Of a stretch of DNA of 64,000 nucleotides, positions 16,446-26,115 are shown piece by piece. A model generated the notes under the pieces. The model saw only the letters and a list, made by a program, of their open reading frames with translations, was not told the origin of the DNA and did no database searches. The number at the start of each line of letters is the position of its first letter. Positions within the stretch are counted from its first letter, which is position 1. The DNA is from JAJYLM01 sp964547905 (GTDB lineage: Bacteria; JAMCPX01): positions 1 to 64,000 of the forward strand of contig CAZJPN010000079.1 of assembly GCA_964547905.1 (NCBI GenBank), in the 5' to 3' direction. Position numbers and translations under genes: made by a program.

Positions 16446-17408
16446 ATGGAAGAAACAGAAAAAACACATAAAAGCAAAAGCAAAAAGAAAATGTTGGCCC
16501 AGCCAAGGGTGTATGTTCCGGGATTGATGATACTTGCTGGCATAATCTTTGGTCTTCTCTGGTGGAGATACTGGGATAACTTTGCTTATACTGAAGATGC
16601 ACAGGTAGCTGCACACCTGATAATCTTGAGCTCCCCGCTGCCTACGTACATTACACAGTTAAATGCAGATGAAGGGGATACGATTACCAAAGGAGAAACA
16701 CTCGCTGTTGTAACGCTTTCAAACATTATTACCGATAAGGACCTAAAGTCAGCACGTTCAGAGGCAGCCATACAGTACCAAAGGGCCAAGAACAATGTTG
16801 ATGTCCTTCAATCGGAATTGGAGGATGAGCAAAAGAACGAGCAACGATTAGAGCGCGTATACAAAAGGGGAGGTACAAGTGAACAAACCCTCCTCGATGC
16901 GAAAACACGCTACGAGGTAACCAAGTCTCAGTATGAATCTGCACAGATCACACTCGCATTCGCAAAAAATATCCTCGATGCCACGCAGAACAGGCTTGAA
17001 GGCATTGAGCTCAAAAGCCCTATCTCCGGAAAGGTCGCACAGAGATATGCAAATATAGGCCAGAATATGTCACCGGGTGAGCCGATTTTTGGTCTTGTGG
17101 ACCTCAGAGATGTCTGGATAGAAGCAAACATAAAAGAAACACACGTTGGACCGGTTAAGCCGGGACAAAAGGTGGATATCTATGTGGATACCTATCCAGG
17201 CGTTACCTTTTCCGGAACGGTGCTCCATGTACAGGCCGAGACTATCGGCGCCTATTCCGTCATACCGTCTGAAAATCCTTCGGGCACATTCATTAAGATC
17301 GTGCAGCGCGTGCCGGTCAAGATCGCAATCGATACGGAAGGATACACTCTCAGGCCCGGTATGTCTGTTGAGGTGAAGATCCACACAAGAAAGTTTTCAT
17401 GGCTGTAA
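16446..17408 (+). CDS. EmrA/HlyD-family membrane-fusion protein
   Basis: 320 residues. A lysine-rich N-terminus, one membrane span at about 23-44 (VPGLMILAGIIFGLLWW) and a periplasmic adaptor: biotinyl-lipoyl half-motif near NADEGDTITKGETLAVV, alpha-hairpin of about 80 residues, second half-motif ELKSPISGKVAQR, then a beta-barrel with PGQKVDIYVDTYPG. It links the inner-membrane pump to the TolC channel. A GGAAG-type ribosome binding site precedes the ATG. The 3' end overlaps emrB by ten bases, so the two are translationally coupled. Confidence 0.93.
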   Translation: MEETEKTHKSKSKKKMLAQPRVYVPGLMILAGIIFGLLWWRYWDNFAYTEDAQVAAHLIILSSPLPTYITQLNADEGDTITKGETLAVVTLSNIITDKDLKSARSEAAIQYQRAKNNVDVLQSELEDEQKNEQRLERVYKRGGTSEQTLLDAKTRYEVTKSQYESAQITLAFAKNILDATQNRLEGIELKSPISGKVAQRYANIGQNMSPGEPIFGLVDLRDVWIEANIKETHVGPVKPGQKVDIYVDTYPGVTFSGTVLHVQAETIGAYSVIPSENPSGTFIKIVQRVPVKIAIDTEGYTLRPGMSVEVKIHTRKFSWL

Positions 17409-18991
17409 ACAATCCCGAAGATAATAACAACACTCCTTCATCTTACAAATGGTGGGTCCTTGCAATCGTCCTGATCGGCAGCTTTATGGGGGTGCTGGAC
17501 AATTCCATTATCAACGTTGCCCTGCCCCATTTCATGGTCGCATTCGGAGCAAACACCGAAGAAGTCGAATGGGTTGTAACAGCATACATGCTCGCGTTCG
17601 CCATCCTGATGCCTCTGGCTGTATGGCTGAGGAACCTGGTCGGCCTTAAGGTCGCATTCCTGCTGGAGCTTGCTCTTTTTGTGGTCGGCTCATTCCTCTG
17701 CAGTCTGTCATGGAGCCTTGATTCACTCATCGTATTCAGGCTGGTTCAGGCAATCGGTGCCGGTGATATCATGCCCACGGGTATGACCATGATCTCGGAG
17801 GTCTTTCCCCGGGAAGAGCGTGGACTTGCACTCGGTATTTGGGGTGCCGGTATTACGGTCGCGCCTGCGATAGGTCCGACACTCGGCGGCTATCTGCTCG
17901 ACCACATAAGCTGGCACGCACTGTTTTATATCAACATTCCCATAGGCGTGATCGCATTCTTCTGGGGCTTGAGCATCCTCAAGCCTGCCAAAGGAGATAT
18001 AAACGTTTTAAAAAACTTTGACTTTGTCGGGTTCATCACCTTCGGCCTGTTCCTTGGCACCCTGCTCGTAGCCCTCACAAAGGGTGAAGAAAAGGGATGG
18101 ACATCCGGTTACATACTCAATCTGTTCGCAATATCTTATTTTTCTTTCTTTCTGTTCATCATCGCCGAGACCGTTGTCAAAAAACCGATCATAGATCTGG
18201 CGATATTCAAGAATTATAACTTTGTTCTCCTGAACATACTGGGCATTATGCGATCCATTGCACTGTTTGGTACTGTTTTTCTCATGCCGTTATACTTCCA
18301 GAACCTTCTGGGCTACTCTGCAACCATGACAGGTATACTGATGATACCCCAGGCCATCATGGTTACCATGGGTATGCCCCTGGCAGGAAAGCTGGTCGAC
18401 AAGGTGGGCCCGAAAATGCCCCTTCTGTTCGGCATACTTTTGACCGCATATTCTTTATATTATTTCACTTCTCTTTCATTGGTGTCCAGTGTACAGTTCA
18501 TTACCACCGGATTGATGATGCGGGGATTCGGTATCAGCTTTATCATGGCACCCGTTACCAGTGCGGCGATAAATTCCTTAAAGCCCGAAGAAATCAATCT
18601 CGGCTCTGGCATGCTGAACGTCATCATGCAAACGGGAGGTACCTTTGGTATAGCTGCACTCGGTTCTGTCCTTGATTCAAGAACAGATTTTCATATGGCT
18701 ACGTATGCAGGGCATTTTGTTCCCGCTTCACCCATTACTCAGAGTGTACTTCACCAGATTTCAAATTTTGCCTTGAGCAAGGGTGCAAGCATTTATAACG
18801 CCGGGATAGCGGGGCAAGGCAGCTTCCTGGCATACCTGCATCAATGGGCAACGGTAAACGCATTTGACGATGCCTTTTTTCTCACGGCATTTATGGTATT
18901 GCTTGGTATAGTGCCTGCTGTATTTTTGAGAAATATAGTCTTTAGAAAGAAAAAATCCCCGGATGAGAATATCGAGATAATCGAGATGTAA
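17399..18991 (+). CDS. EmrB/QacA-family (DHA2) drug:H+ antiporter
   Basis: 530 residues with fourteen predicted transmembrane helices. DHA2 motifs: LDNSIINVALPH (motif D1, first helix), FRLVQAIGAG (motif B) and GAGITVAPAIGPTLGGYL (motif C, the antiporter signature in helix 5). It would pump lipophilic compounds through the EmrA adaptor and TolC-like channel encoded just before it. A second, clearly paralogous 530-residue copy is encoded at 32.7-34.3 kb without adaptor genes. Substrate unknown. Confidence 0.93.
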   Translation: MAVNNPEDNNNTPSSYKWWVLAIVLIGSFMGVLDNSIINVALPHFMVAFGANTEEVEWVVTAYMLAFAILMPLAVWLRNLVGLKVAFLLELALFVVGSFLCSLSWSLDSLIVFRLVQAIGAGDIMPTGMTMISEVFPREERGLALGIWGAGITVAPAIGPTLGGYLLDHISWHALFYINIPIGVIAFFWGLSILKPAKGDINVLKNFDFVGFITFGLFLGTLLVALTKGEEKGWTSGYILNLFAISYFSFFLFIIAETVVKKPIIDLAIFKNYNFVLLNILGIMRSIALFGTVFLMPLYFQNLLGYSATMTGILMIPQAIMVTMGMPLAGKLVDKVGPKMPLLFGILLTAYSLYYFTSLSLVSSVQFITTGLMMRGFGISFIMAPVTSAAINSLKPEEINLGSGMLNVIMQTGGTFGIAALGSVLDSRTDFHMATYAGHFVPASPITQSVLHQISNFALSKGASIYNAGIAGQGSFLAYLHQWATVNAFDDAFFLTAFMVLLGIVPAVFLRNIVFRKKKSPDENIEIIEM

Positions 18992-19058
18992 ACCCCTGCA
19001 CGTTTGGTTGACAGGGAATGATGAAACATTTATTTTCAGATAAACTATGGAGGTAAAT

Positions 19059-19793
19059 ATGAAGAAGTTAAGTCTGTTTCTCATGGTGCCCGTTTTCCTG
19101 CTCATGGTCAATGCAGCTGCACCGTTAACAGGAAATGAGGTTTTGAAAAAGATCGACGACCAGCAATTGACCAAGGACAAGGTCAGCGTGGCAGAGATGA
19201 AGTTGATAGATAGCAGCGGAACAACGACCGAGCGGACTTTAAAGATGTATACAAAGGGTGCCGATTTTCACCTGATAAGATTCCTTGCTCCGGCAGACCT
19301 CAAGGGAACAGGATTTTTATCCCGCGGCAGCGATAATATGTGGCTTTATTTGCCTGCACTCGGCAAGGTAAGGAGGATAGCGGGACACGTGTCTCACGGC
19401 AGTTTCATGGGGTCAGACTTCAGTTACAGGGATTTAAGCTCAAGCGGTCTTGCCAAAGATTTTACGGCAACAGTTGTATCCTATAAGAACGAAGAATATG
19501 AATTGCTGCTAAAGCCAAAACCCGGTGATGCTTCTTACAGCATGGTAAAGTTATGGGTAAAGGATGATACATTTGTTCCTTTAAAAATGGAATTTTACGA
19601 TAAATCAGGTAAGCTTCTCAAAATACTTATTAATACCGAGATCAAAAATATTGACGGTAAATGGTTCCCGATGTCGATGGTTATGGACAATGTACAGGAG
19701 AATCACAAAACCGAGATTACAGTGAAAGAGCTTAAAATCAACACAGGGTTAAGGGACAGCTTGTTTACAGATAGGACGCTGAAAGAACAATAA
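19059..19793 (+). CDS. LolA-like outer-membrane lipoprotein-sorting family protein
   Basis: 244 residues from ATG 19059, chosen because GGAGG lies eight bases before it; an ATG at 19047 overlaps that site. A signal peptide (KKLSLFLMVPVFLLMVNAAA) is followed by a beta-rich domain of the uncharacterised LolA/LolB-fold group often found beside export systems. Typical phrases are MYTKGADFHLIRFLAPADLKGTG (here cited in part), WLYLPALGKVRRI and FSYRDLS. It is the last gene of the efflux operon. A periplasmic carrier of hydrophobic cargo serving the pump is a reasonable inference, not shown. Confidence 0.78.
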   Translation: MKKLSLFLMVPVFLLMVNAAAPLTGNEVLKKIDDQQLTKDKVSVAEMKLIDSSGTTTERTLKMYTKGADFHLIRFLAPADLKGTGFLSRGSDNMWLYLPALGKVRRIAGHVSHGSFMGSDFSYRDLSSSGLAKDFTATVVSYKNEEYELLLKPKPGDASYSMVKLWVKDDTFVPLKMEFYDKSGKLLKILINTEIKNIDGKWFPMSMVMDNVQENHKTEITVKELKINTGLRDSLFTDRTLKEQ

Positions 19794-19850
19794 TCGGACG
19801 CAGCGATATATCCTATCTTTTTTATTTTATCCTTGCCCCGGAAAATGTAA

Positions 19851-19892
19851 CAGGAAGGTAGGGGGTCAAAATTTTGAACCCCTACCTTCCTG
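19851..19892 (+). terminator. rho-independent terminator after the efflux operon
   Basis: A 42-base near-perfect palindrome (21-base arms, one mismatch, arms starting CAGGAAGGTAGGGG) followed by TTTTTC on the plus strand. It also encodes the last residues of the convergent MFS gene. Its flanks (CCCCGGAAAATGTAAC on the left, ATGCATTTTTCGGGTTAA on the right) are repeat family A ends. Confidence 0.75.
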
Positions 19893-21116
19893 TTTTTCAA
19901 ATGCATTTTTCGGGTTAAGAAATTTTCTTAAATAGTACAGGGCAGGTGCTACACCAAGTAGTCCTCCAATAAATATAGACGTCTTTACCCCTATAACATC
20001 CGCAATTCCACCAATGAACAGATTGCCTATAGGCGTAACACCCATGAACACAAGGGAATATACGCTCATTGCCCTGCCCTTTAATTCGTCAGGCGTATTG
20101 AGCTGTATTGTTGTATTGGTGAGTGCAGTAAAAATAATCGATCCAAATCCTATTAAAAATAACACTACCATGGCCATATAAAGACCTGTAACAAATGCCA
20201 TTACCATCTGAAATGCGGATAAAATAACTGAGCCGAGTATCAAAAAAACAGGATTCGGATTGCGGCCGCTCCTGAATGCTACGAGAATAGCACCTATTAT
20301 AGAACCCACCCCGAGTGATGACATAAGGAAACCAAAGATTTCAGGATTGTTATGAAAAACGTATTTTGAGTATATAGGAACGACTACATTAAAATTGAGT
20401 GCAAATAACGATACTATCAACATCAGCATTACAACATTAAAAATGATCCGGTTATTCTTTATATAAAGAAGGCCTTCTTTTACATCATCTATTACATTTT
20501 TTTTCTTGGATATGCCTGGCAGACCGTCTATATCTATCATAAACAGTCCTATGATAACCGGGATAAAACTTATACCGTTGAGTAAAAACGTTGTTGCAAT
20601 ACCTACCTTTGCTATCAGTAAGCCTGCTATAGCTGGTCCTATAAGTCTTGCTACGTTAAAGTTCGCTGAATTTAGTGCAATAGCGTTCATAAGCGTATCC
20701 CTGCCTACCAAATTGATCATGAATGCCTGTCTCGCAGGTACATCGAGGCTTGTTGCCAAACCAAGTAAGGATGCCAATATAAAGATGTGCCAGTAGGTTA
20801 CAATACCTGTGGCTGTCAATATCCATAGGACAATCGCAAGTATTGCCATGACGGTTTGTGTCAATATAATGAGATATCGTTTTGGAAACCTATCTACAAT
20901 GCTGCCTGCAAACATGGATAAGACAAGAATGGGCGTGTATTGAGCCGCACCTATTAAACCGAGAAGAAAAGGGGAGTTGGTAAGTTTTAATATAAGCCAT
21001 GCCTGCCCTATGCTCTGCATCCACGTTCCTATAAGTGATATGGATTGACCAATCAAGAATAATCTAAAATTTCTATATCTTAAAGAAACAAATGTTTTTC
21101 TCGCTATGTTTAGCAT
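19866..21116 (-). CDS. MFS transporter, EntS-like (MFS_3)
   Basis: 416 residues with about twelve hydrophobic helices. The N-terminus RNFRLFLIGQSISLIGTWMQ and later AGSIVDRFPKR (motif A) and GLATSLDVPARQAF are typical of the EntS/MFS_3 group, many of which export siderophores or drugs. The substrate is unknown. The C-terminal residues NPKNAFEKQEGRGSKF are encoded by a repeat family A end (AACCCGAAAAATGCA) plus the terminator palindrome, so this tail is probably not ancestral. There is no adjacent siderophore cluster. Confidence 0.85.
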   Translation of the reverse strand: MLNIARKTFVSLRYRNFRLFLIGQSISLIGTWMQSIGQAWLILKLTNSPFLLGLIGAAQYTPILVLSMFAGSIVDRFPKRYLIILTQTVMAILAIVLWILTATGIVTYWHIFILASLLGLATSLDVPARQAFMINLVGRDTLMNAIALNSANFNVARLIGPAIAGLLIAKVGIATTFLLNGISFIPVIIGLFMIDIDGLPGISKKKNVIDDVKEGLLYIKNNRIIFNVVMLMLIVSLFALNFNVVVPIYSKYVFHNNPEIFGFLMSSLGVGSIIGAILVAFRSGRNPNPVFLILGSVILSAFQMVMAFVTGLYMAMVVLFLIGFGSIIFTALTNTTIQLNTPDELKGRAMSVYSLVFMGVTPIGNLFIGGIADVIGVKTSIFIGGLLGVAPALYYLRKFLNPKNAFEKQEGRGSKF

Positions 21117-21226
21117 AAGTTTGGTTTATAAGATTAATCTTATTATAAAGGCGCGTAAAGGGATTTGGACAGCAGGGGAGGTAGGGGGCAAATAGGAGGC
21201 CGTTGTCGTTTTAATTTTTTACAAAA

Positions 21227-21268
21227 GTTCAAATAACCCGAAAAATGCATTTTTCGGGTTATTTGAAC
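21227..21268. repeat. perfect 42-bp palindrome made of two family A ends
   Basis: GTTCAAATAACCCGAAAAATG and its exact reverse complement lie head to head with no loop. The dCMP deaminase stop codon (21261-21259) lies inside it. The core AACCCGAAAAATGCATTTTTCGGGTT is two repeat termini joined at an ATGCAT site. On the minus strand it is followed by TTTTG, so it may also terminate transcription. Confidence 0.8.
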
Positions 21269-21786
21269 TCGAGTACGGGGACAGGGTATTCCAGCTTGGT
21301 GATATCGGTGACGCGCTCGATCCTTCCGTCTTTCGTTAGGAAAACAATCTCTTTTATCTGTGCGTTGCGGATCATGCGCCTGCATAGCAGGCACGGCCTG
21401 CCGTCGGCAAACCAGGGTTCTTCAACTTCCTGCCCTGCGATGTAGATCGTTGCGTCCTTCATCCTTTCGGGTGTACCGTTGATAATGGCGTTCTGCTCTG
21501 CGTGCACGCCCTCACACAACTCGTATCTCTCACCCGGCGGAACATTGAGCTCCTTGCGCTTGCACAGGTTGATGTCCGAGCAGTTTGTCATGCCTCTGGG
21601 CGAACCGTTGTAGCCGGTGCTGATAATCACGTTGTCCTTGACGATGACAGCCCCGTACTTCCTCCTAATGCAGGTGGAGCGCGATGAAACAACCCTGGCG
21701 ATCTCCAGAAAGTACTCATCCCACGGCGGTCTTTCGAATGCCTTTTTGTTTTTCTGAGGGTCCATAGTGACACCAATATTCATCAC
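21259..21786 (-). CDS. deoxycytidylate (dCMP) deaminase
   Basis: Zinc-dependent deaminase that converts dCMP to dUMP, the substrate of thymidylate synthase. The catalytic HAEQNAI and the zinc-binding PCLLCRRMI are present, with an extra Cys-rich insertion (NCSDINLCKR) typical of dCMP rather than cytidine deaminases. About 175 residues. The upstream start is uncertain: ATG 21786 and ATG 21763 (MDPQKNKK) are both in frame and neither has a good ribosome binding site. It fits with ThyX encoded at 49.2 kb. Its stop codon is supplied by the 42-bp palindrome. Confidence 0.9.
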   Translation of the reverse strand: MMNIGVTMDPQKNKKAFERPPWDEYFLEIARVVSSRSTCIRRKYGAVIVKDNVIISTGYNGSPRGMTNCSDINLCKRKELNVPPGERYELCEGVHAEQNAIINGTPERMKDATIYIAGQEVEEPWFADGRPCLLCRRMIRNAQIKEIVFLTKDGRIERVTDITKLEYPVPVLEFK

Positions 21787-22024
21787 ATTACGGCATACGT
21801 GTCAACATGAACCCGGACAAACAAACTGATTTAGCTTTTTTAAATTTTTCAGAAACATAGCATACATTTAAGAATCGTATATTTAACCCATAAACGTAAT
21901 ATGAAAGTTTGAAAAAATTCTTTTAGAAATTCAGGAAAAGTACCAGGATAACGCTGCTCATCTTGATTGATTTAAAACAAAAAATGTGCGAGTATTCATG
22001 ATATTAAAATATCAGAGGTTATAA

Positions 22025-23467
22025 ATGGAATACGAAGCAGTAATAGGTCTTGAGGTGCATGCTCAGTTGAAAACCGAGACAAAAACTTTTTGTAATTGCT
22101 CGACTGTCTTTGCGGTTAAACCGAATATAAATGTATGCCCCGTTTGCCTCGGCATGCCTGGAGTGCTGCCTGTGCTGAATAGAAAGATTGTTGTTTATGC
22201 ATGTATGCTTGCAACTGCAGTAAACGGAAATATATCGAGACGCAGTGTCTTTGCGAGGAAAAATTATTTTTATCCGGACCTACCCAAGGGCTATCAAATA
22301 TCACAGTACGAACTGCCTATAAATAAAAACGGTATAATAAGCATCCAGTTGAACGGCGGCAGGAAGGATATAAGGCTCAACCGCATACACATAGAAGAAG
22401 ACGCAGGCAAACTGATGCACAATCATGACGGAACAAGCTTCGTTGATTTCAACAGGTCTGGTATTCCTTTGCTTGAGATTGTGTCGGAGCCGGATATGAC
22501 AACCCCTGATGAGGCTGTAGCCTATCTTAAAAAACTCAGGACAATACTTCTCTATCTCGGGATATGCGACGGAAATATGGAGGAAGGCTCGCTTCGCTGT
22601 GATGCAAACGTTTCTGTAAGACCGAAAGGGGAAACACGGCTTGGAGTAAAGGCAGAACTGAAGAACATGAACTCTTTCAGGTTTATTCATAAGGCTCTCG
22701 ACTATGAAATAAAAAGGCAGATGGATGTACTGGACGATGGCGGTACCGTCGTACAGGAAACAAGACTCTGGGATGAGACAGAAGGAATAACAAAATCCAT
22801 GAGATCAAAAGAAGAGGCCAATGATTATCGCTATTTTCCGGAACCGGATCTGCTTGTACTTGAGGTAGAAGAGGAGCTTTTAGAAGAAGCGCACAAAGGT
22901 GTCCCTGAACTGCCGGATACGAAAGCCGAACGATTCGTTTCCGATTATAATCTTCCGCCGTATGACGCAGAGGTGCTTACGGCATCGCGGGATCTCGCAG
23001 ACTATTTCGAAGGTATTGTGAAACTATTCGATAAGCCCAAAGCCGCAAGCAACTGGATCATGAGCGAGATGCTTAGATTCATAAAGGATATCGATACCGG
23101 AATAAAAATTTTTAAGGTTACACCGGCTCAAACAGCAAAACTTTTAAGTCTTATCGAGGATGGAACGATAAGCGGGAAGATCGCAAAATCCGTTTATGAG
23201 CAAATGGTAGCTACAGGCAAAGAAGCGGATGGTCTTATCAAAGAGCTCGGACTTGAACAGATCTCGGATGAAAAGGTAATACGGGAGATAATTAAATCCG
23301 TAATGGCAAAGAACCCAAAAGAGGTCGAACAATACCGTGCTGGCAAAGAAAAGGTGTTCGGCTTTTTCGTGGGGCAGGTAATGAAGGCAACTGCCGGTAA
23401 AGCAAATCCATCCATGGCAAACGAACTATTAAAAAAAATGTTAAAAGGGGAAATAAATGAAGCATAA
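22025..23467 (+). CDS. gatB: aspartyl/glutamyl-tRNA amidotransferase subunit B
   Basis: 480 residues. Kinase-like cradle domain with EYEAVIGLEVHAQL at the start, the zinc-binding CNCS...CPVCLG cysteines, NYFYPDLPKGYQISQ and EEDAGKLMH, then a C-terminal GatB/YqeY helical tail (GKANPSMANELLKK). It phosphorylates and amidates Glu-tRNAGln or Asp-tRNAAsn with GatA and GatC, which are not adjacent. GAGG precedes the ATG by seven bases. The 3' end overlaps the asmA start by 11 bases. Its presence shows the organism makes Gln- or Asn-tRNA by the indirect route. Confidence 0.96.
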   Translation: MEYEAVIGLEVHAQLKTETKTFCNCSTVFAVKPNINVCPVCLGMPGVLPVLNRKIVVYACMLATAVNGNISRRSVFARKNYFYPDLPKGYQISQYELPINKNGIISIQLNGGRKDIRLNRIHIEEDAGKLMHNHDGTSFVDFNRSGIPLLEIVSEPDMTTPDEAVAYLKKLRTILLYLGICDGNMEEGSLRCDANVSVRPKGETRLGVKAELKNMNSFRFIHKALDYEIKRQMDVLDDGGTVVQETRLWDETEGITKSMRSKEEANDYRYFPEPDLLVLEVEEELLEEAHKGVPELPDTKAERFVSDYNLPPYDAEVLTASRDLADYFEGIVKLFDKPKAASNWIMSEMLRFIKDIDTGIKIFKVTPAQTAKLLSLIEDGTISGKIAKSVYEQMVATGKEADGLIKELGLEQISDEKVIREIIKSVMAKNPKEVEQYRAGKEKVFGFFVGQVMKATAGKANPSMANELLKKMLKGEINEA

Positions 23468-26114
23468 AAAATTTTTAATTTATTCTGGGATAGCACTGGT
23501 AGTGATCGTTGCTGTTTTGCTTGTGCTGCCTTTTGTCATCAATCTTGACAAATACATACCCAAGATAACAGGTGCTGCAAGCAATGCAATCGGCCGGAAG
23601 GTTTCTATCGAACATTTGAGATTAACCATACTGAGCGGACTTGGAGTGGAATTAAAGGACGTTACAGTTCAAGAAAAAGTGCCTACAAAGACGCCGTTTG
23701 TTCATGTTGAAGATGTAGATGTAGGAGTGGAACTGCTGCCGCTTCTAAAAAAAGAGATATCCATAAGCAAGGTGATTCTTACAAAGCCCGAGATAAACAT
23801 AATAAGATACCCTGATGGAACTTATAATTTTTCTGATATGTTAAAAAAGAAGCCCGAAAAACCTGCAGAAGAAACAACCGAAACTGCCAAACCATCATCC
23901 GGCATACCGGAGGGATTTTATCTTGGCAAATTTTATATATCCGACGGCGTCATAAATATAACCAATGTCGAAAATGGGAAAGAACATAAGTATGGATTGA
24001 ATCATATAAACCTCGGGGTGTATGGCTTTAGTGTTAAAAAGGCATTTAAGGTATCACTCGGCGTTTCTTTTGATAATTTAAAGGATGCAAGGCTTGATGT
24101 AAACGGGTACGTCGGTCCAACAGGTCGGCATGTATCTGTGGAGAACTTACCTCTCAATATATCCGTCTCATTAAAACACATAGATATACCGTATGTATTA
24201 TCCCTTGCGGGGGTAAAAGCCCGAACATTCAGTGCGGGGACACTCGATGTTGATGAAAAACTAAACTCCGAATCCTCAGGTGTTATGGATATAAATGGAA
24301 AGATAGCTCTCTCGGGGCTTACGCTGACCAACGGTACGATCAGTCCATTTTCTTTAACGGATAACCTGCAGTTTATACCCAAAGAAAAACTTTTAAACAT
24401 AAACGATATTACATTGAAATCGGATGGGATTAACCTTGGGCTGAAAGGTAATATGAATATTTCTACGAAGGCAATCAATGTAAATCTTTTCTCAAGGGAA
24501 TTATCAATGGACAGGTTGATTGGATTTTACAGCCCGATAAAAGAGTCTCTTCCACAGGATACAAATATAAGCGGAGATGGGATCATTAAAACGGACATAA
24601 GTACAAATAACAATGTAATGGGAATAAACGGTATTATCGATCTGTCAAAGGCAAAGATAATCTATCAGAAGATGTTTGTTAAGTCTGCCTCTGTACCGTT
24701 TAGTTTGTCTTATGATATTTCAAAGTATGGGAGTACTGTAGATATAAAGGATATAAAATTAATTCTGGACAAGCTTGAAATGAATGCCGTCGGGAAAGTC
24801 CTTACGGCAGGGGATATGAATGGAGCAATCAGTGCTCATACCAACACGGTGCAGATACAGTCATTGGAAGATGTAATCCCCATGATAAGGTCTTACAATG
24901 CAAAGGGAAGTTTTATCCTTACGGCATATGCTCATGGAGCATTCAAAAAGCCAAAGGAACTTGTTGTTCAGGGTGGGCTGCAGGTAAAAAATGTATCAGC
25001 GAATATTGCTTCTCTGCCGAAGCCTTTGAAATCTTTTAACATGGATGCCTTGTTTACACGTAACAATGCCACTTTGAAATCCATGATGCTGGAGATAGGT
25101 CAGTCCGAGGTCAGGGCGAACGGTACTATAAATGATTTTTCCGCCCCACAGGGTAGGTTGAATATAACATCGCCGTACCTTGATGTGGATGATTTGATGC
25201 CTGAATCAAAAACAGGAAAAGCAGAAACGGAAAGAAAAACAACGGGAAAAGAACAGACGGAACCTTCAATCTTAGACAAGGCAAATATAACGATATCCGC
25301 AAATGTTAAAAAGGGTGTTGTTAAAAAAGCGCAATTTACCGACCTTGTTATGCTGGCAAGGATTGTAAAAGGCTCTATTTTACTTGATAGATTTGATATG
25401 AGAACATTCTCCGGAATTATCGCTGCGAACGGCACAGTTGGAATGAAAGGTGAAGAACCATACAATCTTAAGCTTAAGGCTTCTGCATTAAACCTCGGTG
25501 ATATGCTTGGTCTGTTTACATCCTATAAAGACGTTATGTCAGGCAGGCTTGGAGCCGATGTTGCACTGAACGGAAATGCAAAGGATCTCAGACGCACAGT
25601 TTCGGGTAAGGGTATTATTACCCTGACCGATGGTGAGATAAAGACATTTTCGATGTTGTCAAGTTTGACAGATATTGCAAAGCTTGCAAACATAGGAATA
25701 GGAGGAATAGGCAAGACAACAAAGATAAACAATATGAAGCTCGATGCAGAGATTGATCACGGAAAGGTGTCCTCAAGCGATCTGAAACTCAACAGTAGAG
25801 ATTTCAATGTGATCGCGAACGGCTATTTCGATCTTGATTCAAACCTTGATTACCATGGTACCGGTATGCTTTCCAGATTGATCTCTAACGGTGTAGGTGG
25901 AACAGCGGGACAACTCATTAAGAATGAGCAGGGCGAGGTAGAAATACCATTCATCCTTACCGGAGATATAAGAAGGCCGGTGTTCAAGCTCGATGCCAAA
26001 GCATACGAACAAAGGATTAAGGAAGCTGCAAAGAGACAGGTAATTCAACAGCTTAATAAACAGCTCAACAATGGGCTGAAAAACAATAAAGCTATACAAC
26101 AGTTGTTTCATTAA
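23457..26114 (+). CDS. AsmA-family protein
   Basis: 885 residues. One N-terminal membrane span (about 7-27) leads into a very large periplasmic, beta-strand-rich region with the AsmA N-terminal pattern (NLDKYIPKITGAASNAIGRK) and the C-terminal AsmA-like_C domain (SGRLGADVALNGNAKDLRR, GKGIITLTDGEI). AsmA-like proteins are thought to bridge the envelope and move phospholipids towards the outer membrane. AAAAGGGG precedes the ATG inside gatB. The C-terminus is rich in Gln/Asn (QQLNKQLNNGLKNN). mtnA follows after one base. Confidence 0.88.
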   Translation: MKHKKFLIYSGIALVVIVAVLLVLPFVINLDKYIPKITGAASNAIGRKVSIEHLRLTILSGLGVELKDVTVQEKVPTKTPFVHVEDVDVGVELLPLLKKEISISKVILTKPEINIIRYPDGTYNFSDMLKKKPEKPAEETTETAKPSSGIPEGFYLGKFYISDGVINITNVENGKEHKYGLNHINLGVYGFSVKKAFKVSLGVSFDNLKDARLDVNGYVGPTGRHVSVENLPLNISVSLKHIDIPYVLSLAGVKARTFSAGTLDVDEKLNSESSGVMDINGKIALSGLTLTNGTISPFSLTDNLQFIPKEKLLNINDITLKSDGINLGLKGNMNISTKAINVNLFSRELSMDRLIGFYSPIKESLPQDTNISGDGIIKTDISTNNNVMGINGIIDLSKAKIIYQKMFVKSASVPFSLSYDISKYGSTVDIKDIKLILDKLEMNAVGKVLTAGDMNGAISAHTNTVQIQSLEDVIPMIRSYNAKGSFILTAYAHGAFKKPKELVVQGGLQVKNVSANIASLPKPLKSFNMDALFTRNNATLKSMMLEIGQSEVRANGTINDFSAPQGRLNITSPYLDVDDLMPESKTGKAETERKTTGKEQTEPSILDKANITISANVKKGVVKKAQFTDLVMLARIVKGSILLDRFDMRTFSGIIAANGTVGMKGEEPYNLKLKASALNLGDMLGLFTSYKDVMSGRLGADVALNGNAKDLRRTVSGKGIITLTDGEIKTFSMLSSLTDIAKLANIGIGGIGKTTKINNMKLDAEIDHGKVSSSDLKLNSRDFNVIANGYFDLDSNLDYHGTGMLSRLISNGVGGTAGQLIKNEQGEVEIPFILTGDIRRPVFKLDAKAYEQRIKEAAKRQVIQQLNKQLNNGLKNNKAIQQLFH

Positions 26115-26115
26115 C

